Shown: positions 17,183 through 26,200 of the stretch, one piece after another
How the letters are laid out: every line of letters begins with the position of its first letter
Numbering within the stretch: the stretch's first letter is position 1
Assembly (NCBI GenBank): GCA_965246905.1
Contig: CBDFFZ010000012.1
Span: 37,860 to 101,859 of the forward strand
Direction of reading: 5' to 3'
DNA from: UBA1952 sp965246905
GTDB taxonomy: Bacteria; Bacteroidota; Bacteroidia; Chitinophagales; Chitinophagaceae
Length of the DNA: 64,000 nt
Notes under the pieces: generated by a model
Databases searched by the model: none
The model's input: only the letters and a program-made list of their open reading frames with translations
Told to the model about the DNA's origin: nothing
Made by a program: the position numbers and the translations under genes

Positions 17183-17935
17183 ATGTTACGAAACGCAAAA
17201 TTATTACTATTCCTAACGCTCCTTTTTCCGGGATTATATTCCTGCAGCAAGAAGCCGGTCTATGCTCATTTACAGCCTGCGCATCAATATACCATTGACA
17301 GCACCGCGCATACTGACAGCAATATGGCAAGCATGTTGTTGCCGTACAAAAAAGGCGTTGATACGCAGATGCTTGTGGTAATCGGCCATACGGATATCCC
17401 GCTCACAAAAGCCCAGCCGGAAAGCACACTTGGTAATTTTGTGGCCGATGCGCAGCTTATGGCCGCACAGGTTATAGATAAAAAGGTGACTCTATCCGTT
17501 TCTAATTATGGCGGCCTGCGCATACCCTACATTGATCCCGGTGTGATAACACGCGGCAAGATTTATGAGCTGATGCCGTTTGATAATATGCTTACGATTA
17601 TAGAAATTCCGGGTACTACATTGAAGCAGTTCTGCGATTTTATGGCGGCAAGAAAGGGCTGGCCGGTAAGCGGTATTTCCTTCACCATAAAAGATAAAAC
17701 AGCAGAGCATATTATGGTTGCCGGGAAGCCGCTGGATGAGCATCTTTATTATAAAATGGCCATCTCGGATTATGTAGCGCGCGGCGGCGATAACTGCGAT
17801 TTTCTTGCGCCTTGCAAAAAGCAGTTTACTTCCATTTTTATCCGCGATGCGATGCTGGCTTATGTGGTAAGATTGGAGCAGGACGGAAAGCCTTTGCACC
17901 CTCAAATAGAAAACAGGATACAGTATGCTGAATAG
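17183..17935 (+). CDS. 5'-nucleotidase C-terminal domain lipoprotein
   Basis: A 250-residue lipoprotein (signal ending in LFPGLYSCSKK) consisting only of the C-terminal, substrate-binding domain of UshA-type 5'-nucleotidases. Family landmarks are TLGNFVADAQLMAA, SVSNYGGLRIPY, GVITRGKIYELMPFDNML and YYKMAISDYVARGGDNCDFL. The metallophosphatase half is encoded by the next gene, which starts 11 nt before this stop. The two domains that form one protein in most bacteria are therefore two coupled genes here, in reversed order. They probably act together outside the cytoplasm on nucleotides; the pairing is inferred from the overlap and domain complementarity. Confidence 0.85.
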   Translation: MLRNAKLLLFLTLLFPGLYSCSKKPVYAHLQPAHQYTIDSTAHTDSNMASMLLPYKKGVDTQMLVVIGHTDIPLTKAQPESTLGNFVADAQLMAAQVIDKKVTLSVSNYGGLRIPYIDPGVITRGKIYELMPFDNMLTIIEIPGTTLKQFCDFMAARKGWPVSGISFTIKDKTAEHIMVAGKPLDEHLYYKMAISDYVARGGDNCDFLAPCKKQFTSIFIRDAMLAYVVRLEQDGKPLHPQIENRIQYAE

Positions 17936-18857
17936 AAAAGAGTTTATCAGGAAAGCGGCCCTGGGCAGTGGCCTCCTGGCATTGGGCGGATTTCCTTTCG
18001 AGAGCCTTGCAGCCATTGCACCGAAGAAACTTACCATCCTTCATACCAATGATGTGCACAGCAGGCTCGAGCCTTTTGGCGCAGATGGCGGTAAGTTTGC
18101 CGGGCAGGGTGGCGTTGCTGCAAGAGCAACACTTATCGATACCATAAGAGCGCAGGAAGCAAATGTATTGCTATTGGATGCAGGAGATATTTTTCAGGGA
18201 ACGCCTTACTTTAACCTCTACAAAGGTGAGCCGGAAATGAAAGCCATGTCTATGATGCGTTACGATGCCGGCACTATGGGCAATCATGATTTTGATGCAG
18301 GGATTGAAGGCTTTGCTGCCCAGTTGCCCCATGCCAATTTCCCGATATTGATTGCCAATTACGACTTTACCAAAACGCCGCTCGAAGGGAAGACGAAACC
18401 TTACCTGATCATTAAAAAAGCAGGGCTAAAGATTGGCGTTTTCGGGCTGGGTATTCAGCTAAAAGGACTCGTGCCGGAGAATGCATATGGCAGTACCCAA
18501 TACATCGAGCCCATACAGATTGCCCGTAGTATATCCGAAAAGCTTCGCCGGCGCGAAGGTTGCGACTTTGTGATCTGCCTGTCGCATCTGGGCTACCACT
18601 ATGATTTTAATAAAGTAAGCGATAAGATTCTTGCGAAAGAGACGGATTTTATAGATCTCATTATCGGCGGGCATACACACACGTTTTTAGACCAGCCAAC
18701 AGTGCTTACAAACAGGAAAGGAAAAGAAGTTGTGATCAATCAGGTAGGCTGGGCAGGGCTGCGATTAGGGCGGTTGGATTACACCTTCGATAGCAAAAAT
18801 AGTACCACGCTCCTAAGTGCTCATTCTGTAATTGTGGGCAAAGAAACAATAGGGTAA
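17925..18857 (+). CDS. 5'-nucleotidase metallophosphatase domain protein
   Basis: A 310-residue protein with an N-terminal export signal of the twin-Arg-like type (NRKEFIRKAALGSGLLALGG), followed by a calcineurin-like phosphoesterase domain. The metal-binding motifs are complete: TILHTNDVHSRLEPF, LLLDAGDIFQGTPYF, MGNHDFDAG, CLSHLGYH and IIGGHTHTFL. This is the catalytic half of UshA-like 5'-nucleotidases; the substrate-binding C-terminal half is the preceding gene (11-nt overlap). Length ends right after the metallophosphatase domain, so nothing is truncated. The single Arg in the signal means Tat export is not certain. Confidence 0.9.
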   Translation: MLNRKEFIRKAALGSGLLALGGFPFESLAAIAPKKLTILHTNDVHSRLEPFGADGGKFAGQGGVAARATLIDTIRAQEANVLLLDAGDIFQGTPYFNLYKGEPEMKAMSMMRYDAGTMGNHDFDAGIEGFAAQLPHANFPILIANYDFTKTPLEGKTKPYLIIKKAGLKIGVFGLGIQLKGLVPENAYGSTQYIEPIQIARSISEKLRRREGCDFVICLSHLGYHYDFNKVSDKILAKETDFIDLIIGGHTHTFLDQPTVLTNRKGKEVVINQVGWAGLRLGRLDYTFDSKNSTTLLSAHSVIVGKETIG

Positions 18858-19006
18858 CGATTTTTTTTTTCAACATAATGTTGGCAATTTCGTCTTCACC
18901 CAAAACGGTTTTGCGAAGCTATAAATGCGGGGGGCGAAAGGTAGGTGATGAGCGGCAATAGCGCGTGAAGTAATCATTAACTTTTTGAGTTGTTTTTGTA
19001 AAGCAG

Positions 19007-19038
19007 AGCCTTGGATTTTTAGAGCAAAAATCCTGGCT
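19007..19038 (+). promoter_or_regulatory. Hairpin in the region upstream of dnaA
   Basis: GGATTTTT (19013-19020) and AAAAATCC (19026-19033) form a perfect 8-bp stem with a 5-nt loop, extended by AGCC/GGCT after a small internal loop. It lies about 78 nt before the dnaA ATG in a 258-nt gap. No T-run follows, so it is not an obvious terminator; it could sit in the dnaA leader. No DnaA boxes were seen here. Confidence 0.3.
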
Positions 19039-19115
19039 TAGTGAAAGTGTCGGCCTCATTGAGCGGCGAAATTGAAAAGAAAATCCGGGCGCAGGCCCAT
19101 CAAGTATAAACCGGT

Positions 19116-20588
19116 ATGTACAATGAACCTTATGCAAAAAATGAATCAGGCAGAAATGATTTTGATGCTGCCTGGGAGCGTTGCCTCAGCATTATTAAGG
19201 ACAATGTAGCACCCCGCACTTTCCAGACTTGGTTTGAGCCCATACAGGCTGTAGCGCTTTATGAAGCGGTGCTTACTTTACAAGTGCCCAGCCAGTTTTT
19301 TTATGAGTGGCTTGAGGAGCATTATGTAGAGCTGTTGGGTAAAACAATTAAGCGTGTGCTGGGGAAAGATGGCCGCCTCGAATACCGTATAATGATAGAA
19401 GGCCACAGCCGCCGTAATCCTGCGTCTATCAATATCCCGGCAAGCACACAGCCCAAGGTTTCGGCAGAGCGTAATATGGTGGATCTTCCCTACGACCGAA
19501 AAACACCTTTTGAGCCACATCCTTATGCCATTCCCGGTCTGAAGCGTGTATCCATAGATCCGCAGCTTAATGCCAACTATACTTTTGAAAATTATGTGGA
19601 AGGTGATTGCAACCGCCTTGCGCGCAATGCGGGTTTGCAGGTTGCACAGAAGCCCGGCGCAACTTCCTTTAATCCACTGGTGGTTTTCGGCGGCGTTGGC
19701 TGCGGTAAGACGCATCTCGTGCAGGCAATTGGTAATGAGGTGCGCCGGCTGCTTCCCAATAAATCGGTGCTCTATGTAAGCGCGGAAAAATTCATCACGC
19801 AGTTTGTGGATCATTCCCGCAACAACGAGGTGAATGATTTCATTCATTTCTACCAGCTTATCGATGTGCTCATCGTGGATGATATCGAGCGCTTCGTACC
19901 AGCCGTTAAAACCCAGGAAGCGTTTTTTACTATATTTAATCACCTGCACCAGAGCGGTAAGCAAATTATCCTCACTTCCGATACCGCACCCAAAGATTTG
20001 GACGGAATGCAGGACCGACTATTAAGCCGTTTCCGCTGGGGTTTGAACGCGGATATCCAGATACCCGAGTATGAGACCCGCCAGGCTATTCTGCGCCTTA
20101 AAATGAAGCGCGACGGCGTTGAGATGCCGGATGATGTGGTGAAATATATTGCCTACAATGTGCAGAGCAATGTACGCGAGCTGGAAGGTGCCCTGATCGC
20201 GATGTTTGCGCAGTCAATGCTCAATAAAAAGGAAATCGATCTCGACCTTGCCAAGCGGGTAATGAAGAACTTCGTGAAGACGGCCGCTCGGGAGATGACT
20301 ATCGAAAATATCCAGAAAATGGTCTGCGATTATTTCCACCAGCCTTATGACCGCCTGCTGGCCAAAACCCGCAAGCGCGAGGTGGTGCAGGCACGGCAAA
20401 TTACCATGTATCTTGCAAAAAAGTTTACAAAAAGCTCCCTCAAAAATATTGGCGAGCATTTCGGTGGCTTCGATCATACCACGGTCATACACTCCTGCCA
20501 GACGGTAGAAAACCTCATGGATACGGACAACGAATATAAAGAGCAGGTACAGGAGCTCTTTCAGAAAGTGCAGATGGCCAGCATGTGA
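19116..20588 (+). CDS. dnaA: Chromosomal replication initiator DnaA
   Basis: A 490-residue DnaA, the AAA+ ATPase that opens oriC. Domain I begins FDAAWERCLSIIKDNVAPRT, and an Arg/Pro/Ser linker covers roughly residues 90-150. The AAA+ core has Walker A GGVGCGKTHLVQAIG near 190 and Walker B VLIVDDIERF. Domain IV carries the helix-turn-helix RQITMYLAKKFTKSSLKNIG and FGGFDHTTVIHS. In the DnaA signature the residue before Asp is Phe, where many DnaA proteins have Arg (GGRDHTT). No dnaN or gyrB neighbours are present, as is usual in Bacteroidota, where dnaA is often away from other replication genes. ATG 19116 gives the normal domain I start. Confidence 0.96.
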   Translation: MYNEPYAKNESGRNDFDAAWERCLSIIKDNVAPRTFQTWFEPIQAVALYEAVLTLQVPSQFFYEWLEEHYVELLGKTIKRVLGKDGRLEYRIMIEGHSRRNPASINIPASTQPKVSAERNMVDLPYDRKTPFEPHPYAIPGLKRVSIDPQLNANYTFENYVEGDCNRLARNAGLQVAQKPGATSFNPLVVFGGVGCGKTHLVQAIGNEVRRLLPNKSVLYVSAEKFITQFVDHSRNNEVNDFIHFYQLIDVLIVDDIERFVPAVKTQEAFFTIFNHLHQSGKQIILTSDTAPKDLDGMQDRLLSRFRWGLNADIQIPEYETRQAILRLKMKRDGVEMPDDVVKYIAYNVQSNVRELEGALIAMFAQSMLNKKEIDLDLAKRVMKNFVKTAAREMTIENIQKMVCDYFHQPYDRLLAKTRKREVVQARQITMYLAKKFTKSSLKNIGEHFGGFDHTTVIHSCQTVENLMDTDNEYKEQVQELFQKVQMASM

Positions 20589-20727
20589 TCTTTATTCCGG
20601 ATTGCGAAAATCGGATTGCGGATTTTCACATAAAGGCATCATCGCGAGGTGAGTGCTACATTTGGCCGCTAAGTGAATCAATTTGTACAGTATTGAGCTA
20701 TAATTTTTCAGGAAGTTCTTAAAAATG

Positions 20728-20758
20728 TTTGGTCAGTTCGTTTAGAGCATTATCTTTG
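20728..20758 (+). promoter_or_regulatory. Consensus Bacteroidota promoter for the tRNA-Ser/tRNA-Pro unit
   Basis: TTTG (20728-20731), exactly 19 nt of spacer, then TATCTTTG (20751-20758): a perfect match to the Bacteroidota housekeeping promoter TTTG-N19-TAnnTTTG. Initiation would be near 20762, about 80 nt before tRNA-Ser. It is the best promoter in the window, consistent with a strongly expressed stable RNA. Confidence 0.8.
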
Positions 20759-20842
20759 CAGTCCCTTAGCAGGGAAGCAGTTCTTTAAGCAATACATTTT
20801 AGAATAGCTGTGAATTTTTTCAAGGCTGTTTGGTATAAAACA

Positions 20843-20931
20843 GGTGAGGTGGGAGAGAGGCCGAATCCACTAGTTTGCTAAACTGGCATACGTGTTATAG
20901 CGTATCGCGGGTTCGAATCCCGCCTTCACCG
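20843..20931 (+). tRNA. tRNA-Ser (anticodon GCT)
   Basis: An 89-nt class II tRNA. The acceptor stem GGTGAGG pairs with CTTCACC (one G-T pair). The anticodon stem-loop is CTAGT-TTGCTAA-ACTGG with anticodon GCT, which reads AGC and AGT. The long variable arm (CATACGTGTTATAGCGTATC region) is characteristic of serine tRNAs, and the T arm is GCGGGTTCGAATCCCGC. CCA is not encoded. It lies 48 nt upstream of tRNA-Pro, and both follow one consensus promoter. Confidence 0.93.
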
Positions 20932-20979
20932 CAAGGCTTTGGTTTCCCACGATCAAGGCTTGATAAAGAAAGTTAAAAT

Positions 20980-21053
20980 AGGGAAGTGGCGCAGTCCGGT
21001 AGCGCACCTGGTTTGGGACCAGGGGGTCGCAGGTTCGAACCCTGTCTTCCCTA
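20980..21053 (+). tRNA. tRNA-Pro (anticodon TGG)
   Basis: A 74-nt tRNA. The acceptor AGGGAAG pairs perfectly with CTTCCCT and the discriminator is A. The D arm is GCGCAGTCCGGTAGCGC, the anticodon stem-loop CCTGG-TTTGGGA-CCAGG with anticodon TGG, and the T arm GCAGGTTCGAACCCTGT. CCA is not encoded. It is followed within 10 nt by an intrinsic terminator, so the tRNA-Ser/tRNA-Pro pair forms a complete transcription unit. Confidence 0.95.
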
Positions 21054-21062
21054 CATTTTAGA

Positions 21063-21090
21063 AGCTCAGCAGCAATGCTGGGCTTTTTTT
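21063..21090 (+). terminator. Intrinsic terminator of the tRNA unit
   Basis: AGCTCAGCA (21063-21071), loop GCAA, then TGCTGGGCT (21076-21084): a 9-bp stem with one G-T pair, followed by a run of seven T. It closes the tRNA-Ser/tRNA-Pro transcript. Confidence 0.85.
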
Positions 21091-21422
21091 ATTGGGCTAA
21101 ATCCGTTTTGCCCGAAAAAAAATTGAGTTTTTTACAGATCGAATTTTATTAATAGAATTTTAGGGATTTATAATAGGCGGTCACTACAATAGGACGTAAA
21201 CGCTTATTAGCTGCGACTGCGACCACACTTCTTTGCACGTACGTGAGCATTTGGTTTGCAATGAGTTGCATACTTATATAATATTTTAGCTCGAAAGACT
21301 AATTAAACTATCTTTACTGTTAATTACAGCCAAGAGCTTACAAGATTTATCTTTTTTAATTCATAAACAGCGAAGCCGAAAACTGCAATTTTGAAAGAGT
21401 AGGCATTTAATCAACATAACAA
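21091..21422. other. AT-rich gap between the tRNA unit and the lipoprotein gene
   Basis: About 330 bases without a credible gene. The sequence is AT-rich, with poly-A/T stretches and no repeat or structured RNA that I recognise. It presumably contains the promoter of the lipoprotein gene at 21423, but no clean TTTG-N19-TAnnTTTG was found. Confidence 0.4.
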
Positions 21423-22001
21423 ATGAAAAACAGACATTTACTACTATCCGCGCTTTCTGTATTGTTGCTATCGGTCGTTTTCTCAGCCTGTAAGCAAGAT
21501 GATCCACCTAAGGATCCTAACGTAGCCTACATCAATAATTTCTACGGTATTGATATGCCTCATGTGTTCACTTTTCAGAATCCTACAGACGAAAAAACTT
21601 CCAGGAAGGTGACCCTCACCTGGGATGCTAATGGGAAAGTGGCAATTACCACAGTCACTATACCAAGAGAAATGGCTAATGAAAACAGGCAAATTGCTTA
21701 TCTTCCAATAACCGAGATCGATACAACAAACAAAACATTTCGACCCACGAATACTGTAGTAAAAACACGGTTCTATGATGTAACCTCACAGGATTACCTT
21801 AATTGTACAAATGGATACTATTATTGTGCCGGTTGCGGTCCATTAAACTACGGATATTATCAATTAGGCACCGGATACTATTATGGCATGAAGTGCGGCA
21901 ATAATGCTCCTAGTAGTACTTGCGGACCGTTTTGGAAATGTAACGGCGGCGGCAGTGTTGATTGCCCCACTTGTCAGATAATCGCCCTTCAGACATTGTA
22001 A
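21423..22001 (+). CDS. Cysteine- and tyrosine-rich lipoprotein, unknown function
   Basis: A 192-residue protein with a lipoprotein signal (LLSALSVLLLSVVFSACKQD). The middle section is an ordinary soluble stretch. The last 60 residues are unusual: eight cysteines among Tyr, Gly and Asn, in NCTNGYYYCAGCGPLNYGYY, MKCGNNAPSSTCGPFWKC and VDCPTCQ. This could be a disulfide-stabilised surface knot. I recognise no family. The gene stands alone, followed by a terminator hairpin at 22145. Placement at the outer membrane is inferred from the lipobox. Confidence 0.7.
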   Translation: MKNRHLLLSALSVLLLSVVFSACKQDDPPKDPNVAYINNFYGIDMPHVFTFQNPTDEKTSRKVTLTWDANGKVAITTVTIPREMANENRQIAYLPITEIDTTNKTFRPTNTVVKTRFYDVTSQDYLNCTNGYYYCAGCGPLNYGYYQLGTGYYYGMKCGNNAPSSTCGPFWKCNGGGSVDCPTCQIIALQTL

Positions 22002-22144
22002 TATCTTCCGGCCTAACTTCTCTTCTTTCACCAAATAGCCATGAAAAATTGCGTAGCAAATTATTCGATGGTGTTAGAACGAACAATCAACATCACCACA
22101 GTCAATCCTTTAACCAGTAAGTTGACAAAAAGTTAGTAAAATTA

Positions 22145-22183
22145 AGCGGCGAATTCTCATCAGGATTCGCCGCTGTTTTATTT
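22145..22183. terminator. Terminator hairpin between convergent genes
   Basis: AGCGGCGAAT (22145-22154) and ATTCGCCGCT (22165-22174) form a perfect 10-bp stem with a 10-nt loop, followed by GTTTTATTTA on the plus strand and a T-rich stretch on the minus strand. It lies between the convergent lipoprotein and CruF-like genes and could serve both. Confidence 0.7.
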
Positions 22184-23153
22184 ATATGGAAAGCATTACA
22201 TTACTCTTTTTCTTAAGGTGCAACACAAAACTAATAGCGATAATCACCAGCGGCGGCACCAGCATCCAGCCATTCTCTTTATAATACCCTTCCAGCAAAA
22301 GATAGACAAAGAAGAATACATGCGAAAATGCCGGTACCAGCCACGTAACCAGCGGCATTGCAGCAGGCGCAGCACTAATCCTTTTTCGCCAGCCGTACAT
22401 AAGGGTGATTATAAGCATGGGAACAGCAGCATAAAACCGGTTTTTTGCTGTAATGCCAAAATGATCCCGCAGGTAAACATCAATACAAGCAAGTGTCACA
22501 TACAGAAAGACTTGGGATAATAGTACCGACAAAAAGGGAACAAGCAGACTGCGGAGTATAGATGATTTACCGCCTGTGCCAAGCCACCGCTCAAGCAGGC
22601 GGCAGAAAGCGGAATAAAAAAATATTACGCAAAGCCAACCGAAAAAATTTCCGTAGGGAATGCCGAACCAGTCTGCCGTAAGCGGATCCAGGCCTGTGCC
22701 CGTCCAGTTCCAGTGCCACATATCCAGCCGGTAGGCCACCGTATCCATACTCAGATCTATGCTGATAGCTAGCAGCGTATCCATGGCGGCGCTGGCCCAT
22801 AGCGGAAGTCCGAACGTGTCTGTAAATAAGCGCGCAGAATACATGATAACTGCCCAGCCAATGCCAATACATATAGGGATATCCAGCGGCGGCCTGCCGA
22901 GCATTACGGTAAATCTGCCATAAGTATAGCCCATATTGGCTACTACATTTACGTACTCCAGCAGCAGGCCAAAGCACAGGCCACCAATAAGATAGGCCAC
23001 ATCAAGCCGACCTTTTTTTATTGCATGAGCCAGGCAAAAGGCAAACAGGATATAAGCACACACTTCAAATGCCGGAAAGCTGTAATCCGGCGCGGAGACA
23101 TACGGCATACCGGGGAATGGATGCGTAACAGGAAGTGCGGATAATAAAGGCAT
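22182..23153 (-). CDS. CruF-like (carotenoid biosynthesis family) membrane protein
   Basis: A 323-residue integral membrane protein with about nine hydrophobic helices. Features such as LLEYVNVVANMGYTYGRF, IDLSMDTVAYRLDMWHW and FGIPYGNFFGWL recall the carotenoid hydratase CruF / DUF422 proteins, which share an E..N, DxxxD and a G-x-P-x-x-N-F-x-G-W pattern. No other carotenoid genes are nearby, so a carotenoid role is uncertain. A bidirectional-looking terminator overlaps its 3' end, and a strong palindrome (23200-23229) separates it from the giant T9SS gene upstream, so it is probably transcribed alone. Confidence 0.5.
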   Translation of the reverse strand: MPLLSALPVTHPFPGMPYVSAPDYSFPAFEVCAYILFAFCLAHAIKKGRLDVAYLIGGLCFGLLLEYVNVVANMGYTYGRFTVMLGRPPLDIPICIGIGWAVIMYSARLFTDTFGLPLWASAAMDTLLAISIDLSMDTVAYRLDMWHWNWTGTGLDPLTADWFGIPYGNFFGWLCVIFFYSAFCRLLERWLGTGGKSSILRSLLVPFLSVLLSQVFLYVTLACIDVYLRDHFGITAKNRFYAAVPMLIITLMYGWRKRISAAPAAMPLVTWLVPAFSHVFFFVYLLLEGYYKENGWMLVPPLVIIAISFVLHLKKKSNVMLSI

Positions 23154-23199
23154 AGCAGCAAATTAAGCTATTTGTAAAAACGCCAATCGTCAAAAACAA

Positions 23200-23229
23200 A
23201 AAATCCCGGCCAGATCTGGCCGGGATTTT
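23200..23229 (-). terminator. 30-bp perfect palindrome terminator downstream of the giant surface protein
   Basis: AAAATCCCGGCCAGA and its reverse complement meet without a spacer, giving a perfect 30-bp palindrome. On the minus strand the stem is followed by TTTTTTGTTTTTG, a good T-tract. It lies 22 nt beyond the stop of the 1780-residue gene, and is best read as its intrinsic terminator. Confidence 0.8.
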
Positions 23230-23251
23230 GTTCTAAATATCAAAAAACAGA

Positions 23252-26200
23252 TCAGTGCGCTATCTCAAAACGGATAGTCGATCTGCCTTCTGCTTCGCCG
23301 TACACCTGGAGGATATAGGATCCCGCAGGCATATCCAGCACTTCACCGAGCGTTATACTGTTTGTGCCCTTCGCCACTACAAAGACACGGTCTATCAGCT
23401 GCCTTCCCGTCATATCCGCAACCTTTATGCGGATCTTCCCGGCCGTTGCGCTGGTATATGCAATATGCAGCAAGTCGTTGGCAGGGTTTGGCGATACTTT
23501 GATGCCCGGCTTATCTTGCTCTGGCGTTATCTGCGCCACGCTGCTATATGCAATAGAGCCATTCGCATAATTGATCTTCAGGCGGTAGTAAAGCGTGTTT
23601 GTAAAAGATGCATGGCGGTCGTCTGCCGTATAAAAGGCTTTGCCGGGCGCACTATGACTTGCGGTAACTTTTGCAAATCCGGTAAACGTTACTGCGTTTG
23701 TGCTCCGCTCGGGCTCGTAGCTATTTACACTGCTTTCATTCTCCACTATCCATGCCGTATGCACCTGCGCATCCTGCTTTGCGGCAGTAAAGCTGATCAG
23801 GCCGGCAGGAAGCGGGTAAGCCGTAATAGAAGCGCTCCGCTCTGCGCACAGGCACTGTTTAGTACCAGTTGACGTTACCGGCGACACTTTAGCCGATATC
23901 GCGCCCCCATTGCTGCAGGCCGCAGGGATATTTATCACAAAAGTATCTGCCGTTGAAGCTCCAATCGCTACAGCCCTGCTGAGGTAAAGCGTGTACACCG
24001 GCATCGGTTGGCCGGTACAGTAGATTTCTGCCTGATAGGTGCTGGCTGCGGCATCCTGCGTGCCATTATTCTGATAGGCCAGACGGAATATAGTCGCTGT
24101 ATTGCTTGCGTAAGCCCCGCTTACCACACTTAGTGAGGTAAGGGCCATATCCGGCTTTATGCGTGTTATGACTGACGAAACAGAATTACCGGCCACCCTT
24201 GTACTGGCGCCACAGGCAACACTATTACAGGTTACAGTATTTGTAGTCCGTACCGCGTTTGCGGCAATGTAGGAATCGCCGCAGCCTTCGCCTACACCTC
24301 CGCCCCCGTTTCCGGTCACGTCAAATGAATACCTGATTTGCGTATTATTCTGGATGACATTATTGAGCCTGATCTTCACATCTGTTGTTCCTTCAGTAGG
24401 GCCGGGCGCAGCAATTATGGTACAGCTGCCACAATTCGATATATTCTGGAAGCTACCGCTATAGGCGATGCCGGCAGGCAGCGTGTAGATTATCGTATCG
24501 GAAGCCTGCGTACTGCCCCCGAGCGGCGTGGTGAGCAGTTGCAGGGTTGTACTATTGCCGCAGCTAAGGGTAGAAGGCTGCACCTCATAGGCCATACTGA
24601 TTGTAGTGCCGTCTGCAATGATGCCGGCGGTATTGAGCGCTGCGGATTTTACATTCGTACCGTTGCTGATTGTCGGAGAATTGCACGGGCTGCTACCGTA
24701 GCCATATATGGCTATGCTGCTGCCGGACCGGTAGCTGCAGGTGGTTGTGTACACAAGCTTGATTTTTGCCTGGCGCTGCACCGCAGCCGGATTGCCAAAC
24801 GTGCCTTTGATGCCTGCCTGTCCGATGCCGGTATGCTTTGTAAGATCCAGCGAGTAGCCGCCGGTGATTGTGGTTGGCATAATGGACTGGTAGATGCCGC
24901 TGCTGAGCGGGTATTCTACGGCAATGGGTGTAGTTACGGTCAGCCCTGCGGGAATAATCAGATCCACCGAAGGATAGGCAACATAGGCAGGCAGCGCACT
25001 GTTTACTACGAAGAGTACACTGTCTGTGCTGCACATCATTACATCACTACCGCCCCCCGGCTGCCGCGCAACCGCCAGTTGTATTTGGCTTACCCGAGGA
25101 GAAACCCGTAATATAAGCGGTGTGGCAGTAGTATGAGTAGCGCAGGTGGTCGCTTCGCTGGCCGGGTCAGCCGGGTAGCCGTAGCAATCACTCCCGGAGA
25201 TGAATTTTACGCTGTCTGCCGTGCAGTTGCTGAACCGGAAATATACCCGGTAATACTGGGTGCCTACCGGAGCGGCATTGGGAGCGCCGGTAGTGATGGG
25301 CTTGTACCATTTACCACCGCTGTAAGTGTAATCCGTAAGCCGCGCGATAGGCGTTGTGCTTGTGCTGGAATAGACACTGTCGATGATCACGCTGCCCAGG
25401 CCTTTTTCCAGCCCGAACCAGTTGTAGGCGGCGTCCGCACTGGTAATATCTACTTTTACCAGCCAGGAATTGGAAGGTGTATTGGCAACAATATCGCCGG
25501 TGGAGTTGGTGGTTTTGATCGTGGACAAAGTGCCATATTTCAGGCTTGCCGAGGCGCTGCGCGTATAGGGTTGGGTAGCGCCGGTAGTGTAAAAGGTGGG
25601 GTTTACCCGTCCGTATTCCGTAACGGTATAATTCTGGCTGATGGCTGCGCAGGAAGAAGGCTTTACCGAAAAGCTATCGGTATAGATCACTCCTTCTGTG
25701 CCGGGATAAAAGCCTTGCGTGTTCTGGATATAACTATAATAATTGTAGGAAAGCTTTATGCCTGTAGCCAATGCACCGGAAACGGTTGGCTGCATGGTAA
25801 ATGTGGTCAGCACGTCCGCCCCTCGCTTTGTTACATAATCCATCGTGGCATTGGCTGTAGCAGGCGGCGTGTAGGAATAATAGGGCGGAAGCTGCACTAC
25901 GAACGAATCTGGAATGGTCACAGGGCGGTATTCACCAATAAATTTTTGCGCACCAAGTGGTGAAGCGCCATCCGTGTATGTCTGGCTGTTAAAACCAACC
26001 GTAGTAGAAACGCAGCCGAGGGAAGTAATGCTTGCGCCGGCAGACAGCACATGCTTCCAGCCGGTCATATAGGCATTATATAGTACGGAATCGCAGGTAT
26101 AGCCTTTAGGGTCTGTTGCGCCGGCGCGGTTGCCACCTGCTGCTGGTGCAGTCGTGCCTGAGTATGCATAAAGCAGGTTCATGACTCTTGATACATTCTC

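Noticed and set aside
18858..19115. Origin of replication next to dnaA
   Set aside because: No TTATNCACA-type DnaA boxes or AT-rich 13-mers were found beyond a single hairpin, and Bacteroidota often have oriC elsewhere.
20589..20700. Terminator of dnaA at GAAAATC...GATTTTC
   Set aside because: The stem is only 7 bp with an 8-nt loop and no T-run follows; support is too weak.
24338..25963. Two long open frames on the plus strand inside the giant surface gene
   Set aside because: They are antisense shadows: composition is Arg/Cys-rich, with no start signals or homology, opposite to a clear T9SS protein.
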